Part shown: in pieces, positions 16,517-23,977 of the stretch
How positions within the stretch are numbered: position 1 is the first letter of the stretch
How the letters are laid out: each line of letters opens with the position of its first letter
From: a virus
IMG/VR virus record: IMGVR_UViG_3300042868_002472
Location: 1 to 57,556 of that record
Direction: 5' to 3' (one strand)
Length of the DNA stretch: 57,556 bases
Translations under genes and position numbers: made by a program
Notes under the pieces: generated by a model
What the model saw: only the letters and a program-made list of their open reading frames with translations
Database searches by the model: none
What the model was told of the DNA's origin: nothing

Positions 16517-16549
16517 TATGTTTTACCCTTTAGTTAAATACAGAAATAT

Positions 16550-16579
16550 ATTAGCACAAGTAATATTAGCTGTGGTAAT
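16550..16579. promoter_or_regulatory. Two tandem 15-bp operator candidates
   Basis: ATTAGCACAAGTAAT (16550-16564) and ATTAGCTGTGGTAAT (16565-16579) abut exactly. Both are imperfect inverted repeats of the form ATTAGC-N3-(G/A)NTAAT and match the perfect copy at 18124-18138. They overlap the -10 of the leftward promoter of the Cro-like gene. Confidence 0.7.
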
Positions 16580-16591
16580 ATTATTTCGCAA
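16563..16591 (-). promoter_or_regulatory. Leftward promoter of the Cro-like gene
   Basis: On the minus strand TTGCGA (16591-16586), 17-base spacer, TAATAT (16568-16563). The operator copies sit over the spacer and -10, consistent with autoregulation. A rightward promoter must also lie here, but no clear hexamer pair could be chosen. Confidence 0.6.
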
Positions 16592-16623
16592 CACATCATT
16601 TAAAACTTAAAAGGAAAACTAAA

Positions 16624-16995
16624 ATGGCACTAGAAGATAACATCAAAGAACTAACACTGGCCGTCCACAAGCTGATCGCTGCGCTAGACGTTACAACCGC
16701 GAGCGTAACGCCGGCACAGACCGAGACAGTCTACGAGGTTGAGCTAGAGGCGCCGGCACCTAAGAAGGCCAAGCCTGAACTCAAGGCCGTGCCCACTAAA
16801 GAGGTAGCGGCCGACACACCTGAGCAGACGCACGAGAAGCTGAAGGCGCTGTGTCTAGACTTGGTACGCAAGGACCCGGCCAACCGTGATAAGGTCAAGG
16901 CCGTGATCTCTGGGTTCGGTGCGACCTTAGTTAGCGACGTCACCGAAGACAAGCTGCCGGAGCTCGCTAAACAACTAATGGCGCTGGCATCATGA
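16624..16995 (+). CDS. Conserved phage protein, first gene of the replication module
   Basis: This 123-residue protein has a helical N-terminus, a Pro/Ala/Lys/Glu-rich flexible middle (about residues 30-65), and a helical C-terminal domain of about 55 residues (LKALCLDLVRKDPANRDKVK, then FGATLVSDVTEDKLPELAKQ). The C-terminal pattern resembles small helical modules found in phage replication accessory proteins, but no name can be given. Ribosome site AAAAGGAAAA. It overlaps the start of the DUF2800 nuclease by four bases (ATGA), so it is probably coupled to recombination/replication. Confidence 0.65.
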   Translation: MALEDNIKELTLAVHKLIAALDVTTASVTPAQTETVYEVELEAPAPKKAKPELKAVPTKEVAADTPEQTHEKLKALCLDLVRKDPANRDKVKAVISGFGATLVSDVTEDKLPELAKQLMALAS

Positions 16996-18128
16996 GCACC
17001 GCGCACGCTAAGCTGAGCGCCAGCGGAAGCGCCAAGTGGTCCCTCTGCCCTGGCAGCGTGTTCGCCGAGAAGGACTTTCCCAACACGACCTCAGTCTTCG
17101 CCGAAGAGGGCACAGCGGCGCACGAGCTGGCTGAGCTGTTGCTGCGAGGCGATGACGAGCTAACGTTGGTGGGCGACGTGATAGGCGTGACGCTACCAGA
17201 TAGCGGCGTGGTCGTCACGCAGGACATGTACGACTACGTGCAGACGTACGTTAGCTACGTCAACTCGATAAGCGGCGAGCTGTTCGTTGAGCAGCGGGTG
17301 GACTTTAGTCACATCGCGCCAGACGGGTTCGGGACCAGTGACGCCATCGTGATCAACGACAACACCATGACCATCATCGACCTTAAGTACGGCAAAGGCG
17401 TGCGCGTTGACGCCGAGAACAACACGCAGGGCATCCTGTACGCGTTGGGCGCCGTGAACGACTACGGCATGCTGTTCCACATCAAGACTATTAATATAGT
17501 TATTGTGCAGCCGCGCCTCGATCACATCTCCGAGTGGACCATCGGCATCGACGAGCTTAACCGTTGGGGTGAGCGCCTCAAGCAAGCGGCCGAGCTGGCG
17601 CTGAGCGAGAACGCACCGAGGTCACCAGGCGAGAAGCAGTGTCAGTGGTGCCGAGCCAAGGCCACCTGCCCGGCGTTGGCTAAGCTGACCGAGAGCACGC
17701 TGATGACGTCGTTCGACAACCTAGACACCAGCAAGCCAGAGCAGCTGACCGACGAGCAGCTGAAGATTGCGCTAGATAACAAGAAGCTGATTGTCTCATG
17801 GTTCGATGCCGTCGAGACGCTGGTGACCGACCGCCTAAGCGCGGGCCAAGGGTTCAACGGTTACAAGCTGGTAGCCGGTAGGGCCAACCGCGCCTGGCGT
17901 GATGAGGCAGCGACAGCGGCCGCACTGCGTGACGTGCTAGGCGAGGAGACGCTCTACACGCGCAAGATCATATCGCCGGCGCAGGCCGAGAAGGAGCTGG
18001 GCAAGTCACGCGCTGAGCTGCTTGACGACCTGGTCACCAAGCCAGAGGGCGCGCCAACGCTAGTGCCTGAGTCAGACAAGCGACCACCGGTCAACGTCAG
18101 TAAAAATGACTTTGACTTAATTAATTAG
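16992..18128 (+). CDS. DUF2800 family PD-(D/E)XK nuclease (Cas4/RecB-like)
   Basis: This 378-residue protein matches phage DUF2800 proteins. Nuclease motifs in order are an HELAELLL helix with Glu (residues about 42-49), GTSDAIV (Asp near 115), IIDLKYGKG (Asp and Lys near 127-129) and NTQGILYALGA. An N-terminal SLCPGS Cys and a later CQWCRAKATC cluster give four Cys suited to an Fe-S cluster, as in Cas4/AddB. It probably processes DNA ends in recombination-dependent replication, with the adjacent ssDNA-binding protein. The Cas4 resemblance is structural; no CRISPR array is present. Confidence 0.82.
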   Translation: MSTAHAKLSASGSAKWSLCPGSVFAEKDFPNTTSVFAEEGTAAHELAELLLRGDDELTLVGDVIGVTLPDSGVVVTQDMYDYVQTYVSYVNSISGELFVEQRVDFSHIAPDGFGTSDAIVINDNTMTIIDLKYGKGVRVDAENNTQGILYALGAVNDYGMLFHIKTINIVIVQPRLDHISEWTIGIDELNRWGERLKQAAELALSENAPRSPGEKQCQWCRAKATCPALAKLTESTLMTSFDNLDTSKPEQLTDEQLKIALDNKKLIVSWFDAVETLVTDRLSAGQGFNGYKLVAGRANRAWRDEAATAAALRDVLGEETLYTRKIISPAQAEKELGKSRAELLDDLVTKPEGAPTLVPESDKRPPVNVSKNDFDLIN

Positions 18129-18140
18129 CTGTGCTAATAT
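18112..18140 (+). promoter_or_regulatory. Rightward sigma70-type promoter for the ssDNA-binding protein
   Basis: TTGACT (18112-18117), 17-base spacer, TAATAT (18135-18140). It begins inside the last codons of the nuclease gene. The leader contains CACAATAAA (18161-18169), also present in the two duplicated leaders at 13256 and 22189. Confidence 0.8.
18124..18138. promoter_or_regulatory. 15-bp operator overlapping the -10 box
   Basis: ATTAGCTGTGCTAAT is a perfect 6-bp inverted repeat with a TGT centre. It overlaps the -10 of the adjacent promoter and matches the tandem sites beside the Cro-like gene, so the same repressor probably controls both. Confidence 0.72.
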
Positions 18141-18196
18141 TCTTTTGTGCGCTGTCTAGGCACAATAAACTTTAAATGTAAAAGGAAAAAAGTAAA

Positions 18197-18712
18197 ATGG
18201 CTCAAATTAAACTTAAAAATGTACGACTATCATTTCCCTCACTGTTTCATAAGGCGTCGTTCCAAGGCAACGAAACTAAGTACGAGGCTACCTTCCTACT
18301 AAACAAGAAGACACACGCGGACACAATCGCTGAGATCCAATCTGCAATCGCTGATAAAGTTAAGAACGATCTAAAAGGTGCCAAGCTTGGTGCTGACAAG
18401 ATCTGTCTTAAAGATGGCGACGAGATTGACTACGACGGTTACGCCGGTCACTTTAGTATCAAGGGCGCTAACGGCAAACGTCCGTTGGTTATCGGTAAGG
18501 ACAAGTCACCAATAACAGAGGACGATAATGTCATCTACGCTGGTTGCTACGTCAACGCGATAATCGAGCTTTGGGCACAGGACAACGGCTTCGGTAAGCG
18601 TATCAACGCTAACCTGTTGGCTGTTCAATTTGCCGGTGACGGTGAACCGTTCGGTGACGGCGGTACGAGTGTCGGAGTTGATGACTTCGATGTGATTGAC
18701 GACGACTTTTAA
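18197..18712 (+). CDS. Single-stranded DNA-binding protein (DUF2815, Enc34 type)
   Basis: This 171-residue protein matches DUF2815, the family of the phage Enc34 ssDNA-binding protein with an OB fold. Visible signs are KLKNVRLSFPSLFHKASFQG at the start, KYEATFLLNKKTH, a Gly/Asp-rich core and an acidic C-terminal tail DDFDVIDDDF that in such proteins recruits replication partners. It has its own consensus promoter and operator, and ribosome site AAAGGAAAA, fitting a protein needed in large amounts. It acts with the polymerase, nuclease and helicase genes downstream. Confidence 0.87.
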   Translation: MAQIKLKNVRLSFPSLFHKASFQGNETKYEATFLLNKKTHADTIAEIQSAIADKVKNDLKGAKLGADKICLKDGDEIDYDGYAGHFSIKGANGKRPLVIGKDKSPITEDDNVIYAGCYVNAIIELWAQDNGFGKRINANLLAVQFAGDGEPFGDGGTSVGVDDFDVIDDDF

Positions 18713-18732
18713 TACGCGTTACATGTAACACC

Positions 18733-18753
18733 GCCCCTCGATGTCTGAGGGGC
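18733..18753 (+). terminator. GC-rich hairpin between the SSB and polymerase genes
   Basis: GCCCCTC (18733-18739) pairs with GAGGGGC (18747-18753), loop of 7. No T run follows, so it is probably a partial attenuator or mRNA-stabilising structure rather than a full terminator. The CCCCTT just before the polymerase ATG could pair with the AGGGG arm instead. Confidence 0.45.
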
Positions 18754-18778
18754 GCATTAACTAAAAGGCCACCCCTTA

Positions 18779-20548
18779 ATGTTTATAATCGATACCGAGG
18801 TCTACTCGGATTATTTCCTACTCTCCATGATGCGCCTAGATGATGGCAAGATCCGTCACTTTGAGATGCACGCCACCGCTGAGCTAGACGTCAAGAAAAT
18901 ACAAAGCCTGTTTAAAAATGAGACAGTCATTAGCTTCAACGGCAACAGCTATGACATACCAATTATCAGCGCAGCCATCGCTGGCTACAGCAATAAAAAA
19001 ATCAAAGACCTGTCTGACAGTATCATCAAGAGCAATCAGCCCAGCTGGACAATATTGCGGGCTCATAGTTTTTCGTTGATTGAGACCAATCATATTGACT
19101 TGATTGAGGTCGCCCCTGGACGGTCCAGCCTTAAGATTTACGGCGGTCGCATGAACGCCCCCAAGATGCAAGACCTACCGATTGATCCAAACAGCACCAT
19201 CTCGCCTAAACAGCGAGCCGAGCTTCGAGAGTATTGTGAGAACGACTTACACACGACCGCCTTACTGTACAAGGCACTGAAACCACAGATTGACTTGCGT
19301 GTTGCCTTGAGTGCGCAGTATGGCATGGACCTACGCAGTAAGAGCGATGCGCAGATTGCCGAGACCGTAATCATCAGCGAGATGACTAAGATCACTAAGC
19401 AAAGTTACGGCAAGGTGGCCGTCAAGGACAACATGACCTTTAGCTACATTGATCCTGGCATCGTAAACTTTACCGACACGAAGCTTAACCTACTGATCAA
19501 CAGCCTGTGCGAGCATAAGTTCACGCTTGGGCTAAACGGTGCCGTGCAGATGCCTGACTGGTTGCGTGACACTAAGATCAACATCGGCAAGAGCGAGTAT
19601 CAGATGGGCATAGGTGGCCTGCACAGTTGCGAGAAGTCGCAGCACATCAAGGCCAACGACGAGCACATGCTGATCGAGCTTGACGTGGCCAGCTACTACC
19701 CTAACATTATATTGCAGCAGCGCCTCGCACCTAAGAACATGGGCGCGACGTTCTTAAAGGTTTACCAAGGCATCGTCACTCGCCGGCTGAAGGCCAAACG
19801 AGATGGCGACAAGGTAACGGCTGACGTGCTTAAGATTGCCGTCAACGGCAGCTTCGGTAAGCTTGGCAGCAAGTACAGCGCGCTGTTCGCGCCTGAGCTA
19901 CTTATACAGACGACCATCACTGGCCAACTTGCGTTGCTGATGCTGATCGAGGCGGTCGAGCTGGCTGGCGCTAAGGTCGTCAGCGCTAACACCGACGGCG
20001 TTGTAATCCTGTGCCCACGCAAGCTAGAGAAGCGCATCGAGGAGGTGGCCTTCGATTGGATGCTGCGCACCTCGTTTGACCTTGAGCGCACAGACTACCG
20101 AGCACTAGCCAGCCGTGACGTGAACAGTTACGTGGCCGTGAAGCTAGACGGCAAGGTGAAGGGGAAGGGCGTCTTTGCTGGTGCCGGCCTAGCCAAGAAC
20201 CCAGACGACCCGATCATCGCGCAGGCGGTGGCCCAGTACGTTGCTAACGGGATCCCGCTAGAGATTACCATACGCAACTGCCGTGACATTACGCAGTTCG
20301 TCACCATACGACGCGTGCAGGGCGGTGCAACGTGGCAAGGTGAGTACCTAGGTAAGGCCGTGCGGTTCTATCACAGCAACGCTGTACCGAGCTCGCAGTG
20401 CATTCATTACGCTAGTAACAGTAATCGCGTGCCTAACTCAGCGGGCGCGAGACCATTGATGCAGTTGCCGTTCACGTTTCCAGAGGACGTTGACTACAAC
20501 TACTACCTGGTTGAGGCTGAGAAACTTTTATGTGAGGTAGGGCTATGA
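18779..20548 (+). CDS. Family B DNA polymerase with 3'-5' exonuclease
   Basis: This 589-residue replicative polymerase has an N-terminal proofreading exonuclease: Exo I IIDTEVY (D5/E7), Exo II SFNGNSYDIP (N54, D59), Exo III YCENDLHTT (Y152, D156). The polymerase motifs are A LDVASYYPNII (301-311), B KIAVNGSFGKLG (352-363) and C SANTDGV (402-408). Motif C is NTDG where DTDS is usual: the second, metal-binding Asp (D406) is kept and the first is Asn. It is short, close to protein-primed polymerases in size, but has no terminal-protein gene beside it. GC content rises after the first 300 bases. Its stop overlaps the VRR-NUC start. Confidence 0.88.
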   Translation: MFIIDTEVYSDYFLLSMMRLDDGKIRHFEMHATAELDVKKIQSLFKNETVISFNGNSYDIPIISAAIAGYSNKKIKDLSDSIIKSNQPSWTILRAHSFSLIETNHIDLIEVAPGRSSLKIYGGRMNAPKMQDLPIDPNSTISPKQRAELREYCENDLHTTALLYKALKPQIDLRVALSAQYGMDLRSKSDAQIAETVIISEMTKITKQSYGKVAVKDNMTFSYIDPGIVNFTDTKLNLLINSLCEHKFTLGLNGAVQMPDWLRDTKINIGKSEYQMGIGGLHSCEKSQHIKANDEHMLIELDVASYYPNIILQQRLAPKNMGATFLKVYQGIVTRRLKAKRDGDKVTADVLKIAVNGSFGKLGSKYSALFAPELLIQTTITGQLALLMLIEAVELAGAKVVSANTDGVVILCPRKLEKRIEEVAFDWMLRTSFDLERTDYRALASRDVNSYVAVKLDGKVKGKGVFAGAGLAKNPDDPIIAQAVAQYVANGIPLEITIRNCRDITQFVTIRRVQGGATWQGEYLGKAVRFYHSNAVPSSQCIHYASNSNRVPNSAGARPLMQLPFTFPEDVDYNYYLVEAEKLLCEVGL

Positions 20549-20814
20549 TATTAGAGCGTGACGTAGAGAAGAAGCTGGTGGCCAGGGTAAAGGCGCTGGG
20601 CGGGATGTGTGAGAAGTTTACCAGCCCAAACAAGCGCAGCGTCCCTGATCGGATTGTCACGCTACCCGGCGGCAGGATTATCTTTGTTGAGTGTAAACGC
20701 CCAGGCGCCAAGCCAACTGAGCTGCAGCTGCGCGATCATGCTGCCAGACGTGAGCTTGGCTGCGACGTGAGGGTCGTCTCTACTGTGGAGGAAGCAAATG
20801 CGTTTCCTGATTGA
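20545..20814 (+). CDS. VRR-NUC domain nuclease
   Basis: This 89-residue single-domain nuclease of the VRR-NUC type (PD-(D/E)XK fold) has SVPDRIVTLPGG (Pro-Asp at about 32-33), IIFVECKRPGAKP (Glu-Cys-Lys core at about 49-51) and TELQLRDHAARRELG. Stand-alone phage versions cleave branched DNA such as Holliday junctions. It overlaps the polymerase stop (ATGA) and the helicase start by 17 bases, so all three are made together and probably act at replication intermediates. Confidence 0.87.
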   Translation: MILERDVEKKLVARVKALGGMCEKFTSPNKRSVPDRIVTLPGGRIIFVECKRPGAKPTELQLRDHAARRELGCDVRVVSTVEEANAFPD

Positions 20815-22138
20815 TTTACACCAGTATCAGCTGCACGCGATTGAGTTTATCAAGAAGCAGAAGCGCTGCCTGCTAGCTATCTCGATGGGCCTAGGCAAGA
20901 CCATCTCAACACTGACGGCCATCAACGACTTGATAGACTCGTTCACCATACGCAAGACTCTGATTGTTGCGCCCTTAAGGGTTGCTAACAGTGTCTGGGC
21001 ACAAGAGGCCGAGCTGTGGGACCACACTAAGCATTTAAAGGTTAGTGTCTGCACGGGCAGCGAGAGGCAACGCCTGACGGCGCTTATGCAAGACGCAGAC
21101 ATCTTTGTCATTAACCGTGAGAACATCCATTGGCTAGTGAAGGTACAAAAAAAATGGCGCTTTGATTGTGTCGTGATTGATGAGTCTGACTCGTTCAAGA
21201 ATGCAAGCTCTAAGCGTTTTCGTGCCTTGCGTAAAATACTACCGGAGACCACGCACATGATCCTGCTATCAGGTACGCCTTCGCCAAATGGGCTACTAGA
21301 CATCTGGGCACAGATGTACCTGATTGACTTCGGTGAGCGCTTAGGTAGGACGATGACTTCGTACAAGGATCGCTTCTTCGAGCAGGATTACATGGGCTAC
21401 AACTACACGCCAAGAGAAGGCAGCGCCGATAAGATTCATAATTTACTCAGAGACAAGGTGCTTAGCATGAGCAGCGAGGACTACCTTGAGCTGCCGGATC
21501 GGATCGATTTAACAATGTCGGTGGAGTTGCCATCAAAAACGTTGCTTGATTATAAAGAGTTTGAGACCACACTGCTGGCGACACTGCCAGACGGCGAGGA
21601 GATCGAGGCCATGAACGCGGCGGTGTTGGCCGGTAAGCTGTTGCAGTACGCCAACGGCGCGATGTACACGGACGAGCTGCACAACTGGACACACATCCAT
21701 GAGGTTAAGCTGGACGCGTTGGCCGAGGTTATTGAGAACAACGAGGGTGAGAACATCCTGGTGGCGTACAACTTTAAGCACGACCTGATGAGATTGCAGC
21801 AGCGCTTCCCTGGCGGCGTTGTGTTAGACAAGGACCCAGACACAATCACAAGGTGGCAGCAGGGTAAGATCAAGCTATTGTTTGCCCATCCGCAGAGCGC
21901 TGGCCACGGTATCAATCTACAGGCTGGTGGGTGTGTGGCCGTTTGGTTTGGCCTGACGTGGTCATTAGGCCACTATCAACAGTTTAACGCGAGGCTGCAC
22001 AGGCAAGGACAAGGTCGCCCGGTGCGTATTATTCACATCATTGCTGCCGACACAATCGATGAGCGAGTGGTGTCAGTACTGAGTTTGAAGGGTGCCGTGC
22101 AAAATAATTTACTGAATGCGTTAAAAAGACCAAAATAA
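20798..22138 (+). CDS. SNF2-type superfamily 2 DNA helicase
   Basis: This 446-residue protein has motif I SMGLGKTIST (29-38), motif II VVIDESD (126-131, DESD for DEAH), motif III LLSGTPSPNG (156-165), and motif VI FNARLHRQGQ near residue 400. It matches compact phage SNF2/DEAD-like helicases that translocate on DNA and assist replication or recombination. The start is fixed by an excellent ribosome site, GGAGGAAGCAA before ATG. It is the last gene of the polymerase-nuclease-helicase block; a duplicated promoter follows its stop. Confidence 0.88.
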   Translation: MRFLIDLHQYQLHAIEFIKKQKRCLLAISMGLGKTISTLTAINDLIDSFTIRKTLIVAPLRVANSVWAQEAELWDHTKHLKVSVCTGSERQRLTALMQDADIFVINRENIHWLVKVQKKWRFDCVVIDESDSFKNASSKRFRALRKILPETTHMILLSGTPSPNGLLDIWAQMYLIDFGERLGRTMTSYKDRFFEQDYMGYNYTPREGSADKIHNLLRDKVLSMSSEDYLELPDRIDLTMSVELPSKTLLDYKEFETTLLATLPDGEEIEAMNAAVLAGKLLQYANGAMYTDELHNWTHIHEVKLDALAEVIENNEGENILVAYNFKHDLMRLQQRFPGGVVLDKDPDTITRWQQGKIKLLFAHPQSAGHGINLQAGGCVAVWFGLTWSLGHYQQFNARLHRQGQGRPVRIIHIIAADTIDERVVSVLSLKGAVQNNLLNALKRPK

Positions 22139-22169
22139 GTGTTGCGTTTATCTCAACAGTCTGTATAAT
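22134..22169 (+). promoter_or_regulatory. Rightward promoter copy 2
   Basis: TTGCGT (22142-22147), 16-base spacer, TATAAT (22164-22169), with the inverted arms TGTTG/CAACA around the spacer. It is nearly identical to 13201-13236, and its leader to 13237-13283 (GGACAACACAATAAAA in both). Confidence 0.78.
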
Positions 22170-22217
22170 CGTTTTTGTGGTTGGACAACACAATAAAAGG
22201 TTAAAAGGAGAAATAAA

Positions 22218-22649
22218 ATGGCTTATGTATCAAACGAAAAGAAATCACAAATTCAAGCGGCATTAAAACCCGTATTTAAAAAGTACGGCATTAAAGCTAC
22301 TGTCGGTCGTAATTCTTATAAATCAACGTTAGTTGTAAACTTGTCTGCCGGCGACATTGATTTTGGTACTGAGTACCAACAGGTCAATACTTATTGGGTA
22401 GATGATCACTACAGCGGTGTCGCCAAAGACTTCTTAAATGAAGTGCTAGACACCATTAAGCAAGCCGGTGAGTGGTATGACGAATCTAACGCACAGATCG
22501 ATTACTTCAACACCGCATTTTATATTGATATCAATGTTGGCCGTTGGGACAAACCATACAAGTACAACAACGCTAACTTGTTGGACGATGTTTTACAGTT
22601 CAAGGCATTAAAAGAGCTCGGCAAACTTCAATTAATTTATGTAAGATAA
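22218..22649 (+). CDS. LPD29-like domain protein
   Basis: This 143-residue single-domain protein resembles large polyvalent protein-associated domain 29: KPVFKKYGIKATVGRNSYKS (residues 17-36), LVVNLSAGDIDF, and a C-terminal YIDINVGRWDKPY. Such domains usually occur inside huge mobile-element proteins; here it is alone, under a strong duplicated promoter and a good ribosome site (AAAAGGAGAAA). It opens the block of tiny early genes. The biochemical role of the domain is unknown to me; an early host-directed function is inferred from expression context. Confidence 0.68.
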   Translation: MAYVSNEKKSQIQAALKPVFKKYGIKATVGRNSYKSTLVVNLSAGDIDFGTEYQQVNTYWVDDHYSGVAKDFLNEVLDTIKQAGEWYDESNAQIDYFNTAFYIDINVGRWDKPYKYNNANLLDDVLQFKALKELGKLQLIYVR

Positions 22650-22659
22650 GGGAGCTATC

Positions 22660-22773
22660 ATGACTGACATCAATGAACAGCTAGCTAAAATTATTCGTCA
22701 AATACAAGCGGCTCGTAAAGAGTTTGAGGAACTAGAAACGCGCATGGCGCAAAGGGAGAAAGATCATGAGTGA
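22660..22773 (+). CDS. 37-residue helical protein
   Basis: A short gene with a good ribosome site (AAGGGAG before ATG). The product is one amphipathic helix, rich in Glu, Arg and Gln (KEFEELETRMAQREK). It overlaps the next start by 8 bases. Codon-by-codon it is a sensible coiled-coil peptide. Function unknown. Confidence 0.55.
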   Translation: MTDINEQLAKIIRQIQAARKEFEELETRMAQREKDHE

Positions 22774-22939
22774 TGTTGATTACGCAAAACAAATTGAGCA
22801 CCTAGGCAAGAACATGACCGAAGCTGAACGACAATCAGCAATCATCAACGGTCTTCAAAACAACATTGCTGTTTTGATAGACTGGGTTCAACGCTTAGAT
22901 TTACGTTTACAACACCTTGAGGAGAAAAAAGATGAGTAA
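22766..22939 (+). CDS. 57-residue coiled-coil protein
   Basis: The product is acidic and helical with a heptad-like segment (VLIDWVQRLDLRLQHLEEKK). It is preceded by AAGGGAGAAAGATC and overlaps both neighbours (start inside the previous gene, stop inside the next), as expected in a compact coupled block. It may dimerise or pair with the previous peptide. Function unknown. Confidence 0.6.
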   Translation: MSDVDYAKQIEHLGKNMTEAERQSAIINGLQNNIAVLIDWVQRLDLRLQHLEEKKDE

Positions 22940-23111
22940 CTATCGTCAACCTTGGGATAAGAGCAATTACCAATTTAATCGCCAGGACGAATGGACCGGC
23001 GCTACATTTGCAGAAGAAGACCATTGGGACGCAGATCATGTGCGTCTCTATACTGGCCGCTGGATTATGGTTTGCTTAGTAGCTTTGGGTGCGTTGTTAT
23101 GGATAATGTAG
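22932..23111 (+). CDS. Small membrane protein, 59 residues
   Basis: The N-terminal 40 residues are polar and aromatic (NYRQPWDKSNYQFNRQDEW); the C-terminus is one hydrophobic segment IMVCLVALGALLWIM, a likely C-tail membrane anchor. The start is ATG 22932, 8 bases after GAGGAG. It is part of the tiny-gene block. A single-pass inner-membrane protein expressed early could act in superinfection exclusion or host takeover, but that is inference. Confidence 0.65.
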   Translation: MSNYRQPWDKSNYQFNRQDEWTGATFAEEDHWDADHVRLYTGRWIMVCLVALGALLWIM

Positions 23112-23485
23112 CGACGTTTATTAAGTCGGCAACTAAGACTGATGCTATCGCTAAGGTGCGCATGGAGCTGTACACAGAGATCCTTATAGCTGACCGTACA
23201 GGCAAGAGTTTGATGGCCCAAGGCTTTAGTCGGTCTGACATTCAATACAGCATGCAGGTGCTTGTTAAAGAGGGGCTTGTTTTTAAGTATGGCGTAGGTG
23301 TAAATACATATTATTCTGTGACCAAAAACGAAAGCCAAGAGCGATCTAAAAGATTAGATCCGGTTGTTATTCCAGAGCAATACGTTGGCAATTTAAAGTT
23401 AGGGTTTAGGATGGGTTACACTGACATCCCACCAGGTAAAGGCAAAGTATTTAAAGGAGCACTAAGTGTCTACGAAAAATCGTAA
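23099..23485 (+). CDS. Putative winged-helix protein, 128 residues
   Basis: The start chosen is ATG 23099, 13 bases inside the preceding membrane-protein gene; upstream in-frame codons belong to the overlap and give an implausible Cys/Arg-rich peptide. Residues about 15-78 resemble a small winged-helix fold: IAKVRMELYTEILIADRTGK, GFSRSDIQYSMQVLVKEGLV, then a wing FKYGVGVNTYYSV. The C-terminus is basic and Pro/Gly-rich. DNA binding is plausible, unproven. Confidence 0.58.
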   Translation: MDNVATFIKSATKTDAIAKVRMELYTEILIADRTGKSLMAQGFSRSDIQYSMQVLVKEGLVFKYGVGVNTYYSVTKNESQERSKRLDPVVIPEQYVGNLKLGFRMGYTDIPPGKGKVFKGALSVYEKS

Positions 23486-23657
23486 TCCAATCACTGGGGA
23501 TAAAATTATTACAAAACCTAAGTCAAATGCGTTTGACGACAATTTTGATTTAATTTTTCGTAGCTCTAAACCAGACTTTACGCCAGAGGAAAGGGCTACG
23601 TTTAAATGGTCTAACGAAGAACAACTTAGGAAAAAACAAAATGCAGATAAGGCGTAG
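23466..23657 (+). CDS. 63-residue polar protein, GTG start
   Basis: The gene starts with GTG (23466) behind an excellent AAAGGAG ribosome site, 8 bases away, within the end of the previous gene. The product is charged and has FTPEERATFKWSNEEQLRKK near its end. No family is recognised. It probably functions as a small soluble early protein. Confidence 0.6.
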   Translation: MSTKNRNPITGDKIITKPKSNAFDDNFDLIFRSSKPDFTPEERATFKWSNEEQLRKKQNADKA

Positions 23658-23811
23658 GTATGCCAAGACTATTATGGCTAGCATGCGTCGAGATCATTTG
23701 CCACACAATGTTAGATTTTTAGCGCATGCGGCTTTTACAACACGCATGAAATACGGTCGCTACGCTTGCACATACAGGTGGCACTTTAAAGGAAAAATAC
23801 ATGAACAATAA
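23641..23811 (+). CDS. 56-residue basic protein
   Basis: Frame open from ATG 23641 to 23811. The product is Arg/His/Tyr-rich (MQIRRRYAKTIMASMRRDHL at its start), strongly basic, so it may bind nucleic acid. The ribosome site is moderate (AGGA, about 10 bases upstream), and both ends overlap neighbours. No homologous family is known to me, so the call is tentative. Confidence 0.42.
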   Translation: MQIRRRYAKTIMASMRRDHLPHNVRFLAHAAFTTRMKYGRYACTYRWHFKGKIHEQ

Positions 23812-23977
23812 ACACAGCAGAGCAACAGTAGTGGTAGCGGTGTTGATGATAATTTGTATGCTGTCATTATGCTACGGATTTTATAGGTTACTATTGTCGC
23901 CAATAAAAGGTCAAGAGTGTGCAATCGAAGTGCAATTTAAAGACAGCCGAGCAACTTACATAGGAACCACGGTATGA
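23801..23977 (+). CDS. Small single-pass membrane protein, 58 residues
   Basis: After a short basic N-terminus (MNNKHSRA) comes a membrane segment TVVVAVLMIICMLSLCYGFY (residues 9-28) and a soluble tail with one Cys. Ribosome site AAAGGAAAAA precedes ATG. The stop overlaps the next start (ATGA). It is oriented like a type II or signal-anchor protein with its tail in the periplasm. Role unknown. Confidence 0.6.
   Translation: MNNKHSRATVVVAVLMIICMLSLCYGFYRLLLSPIKGQECAIEVQFKDSRATYIGTTV

Noticed and set aside
16992-18128. Cas4 of a CRISPR system
   Set aside because: The Cys cluster and nuclease core resemble Cas4, but the gene matches phage DUF2800 nucleases within a replication module and there is no array or other cas gene.
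20827-21366. Leftward open frame of 179 codons in the helicase gene
   Set aside because: It opposes well-defined SNF2 motifs and has no ribosome site or recognisable family.
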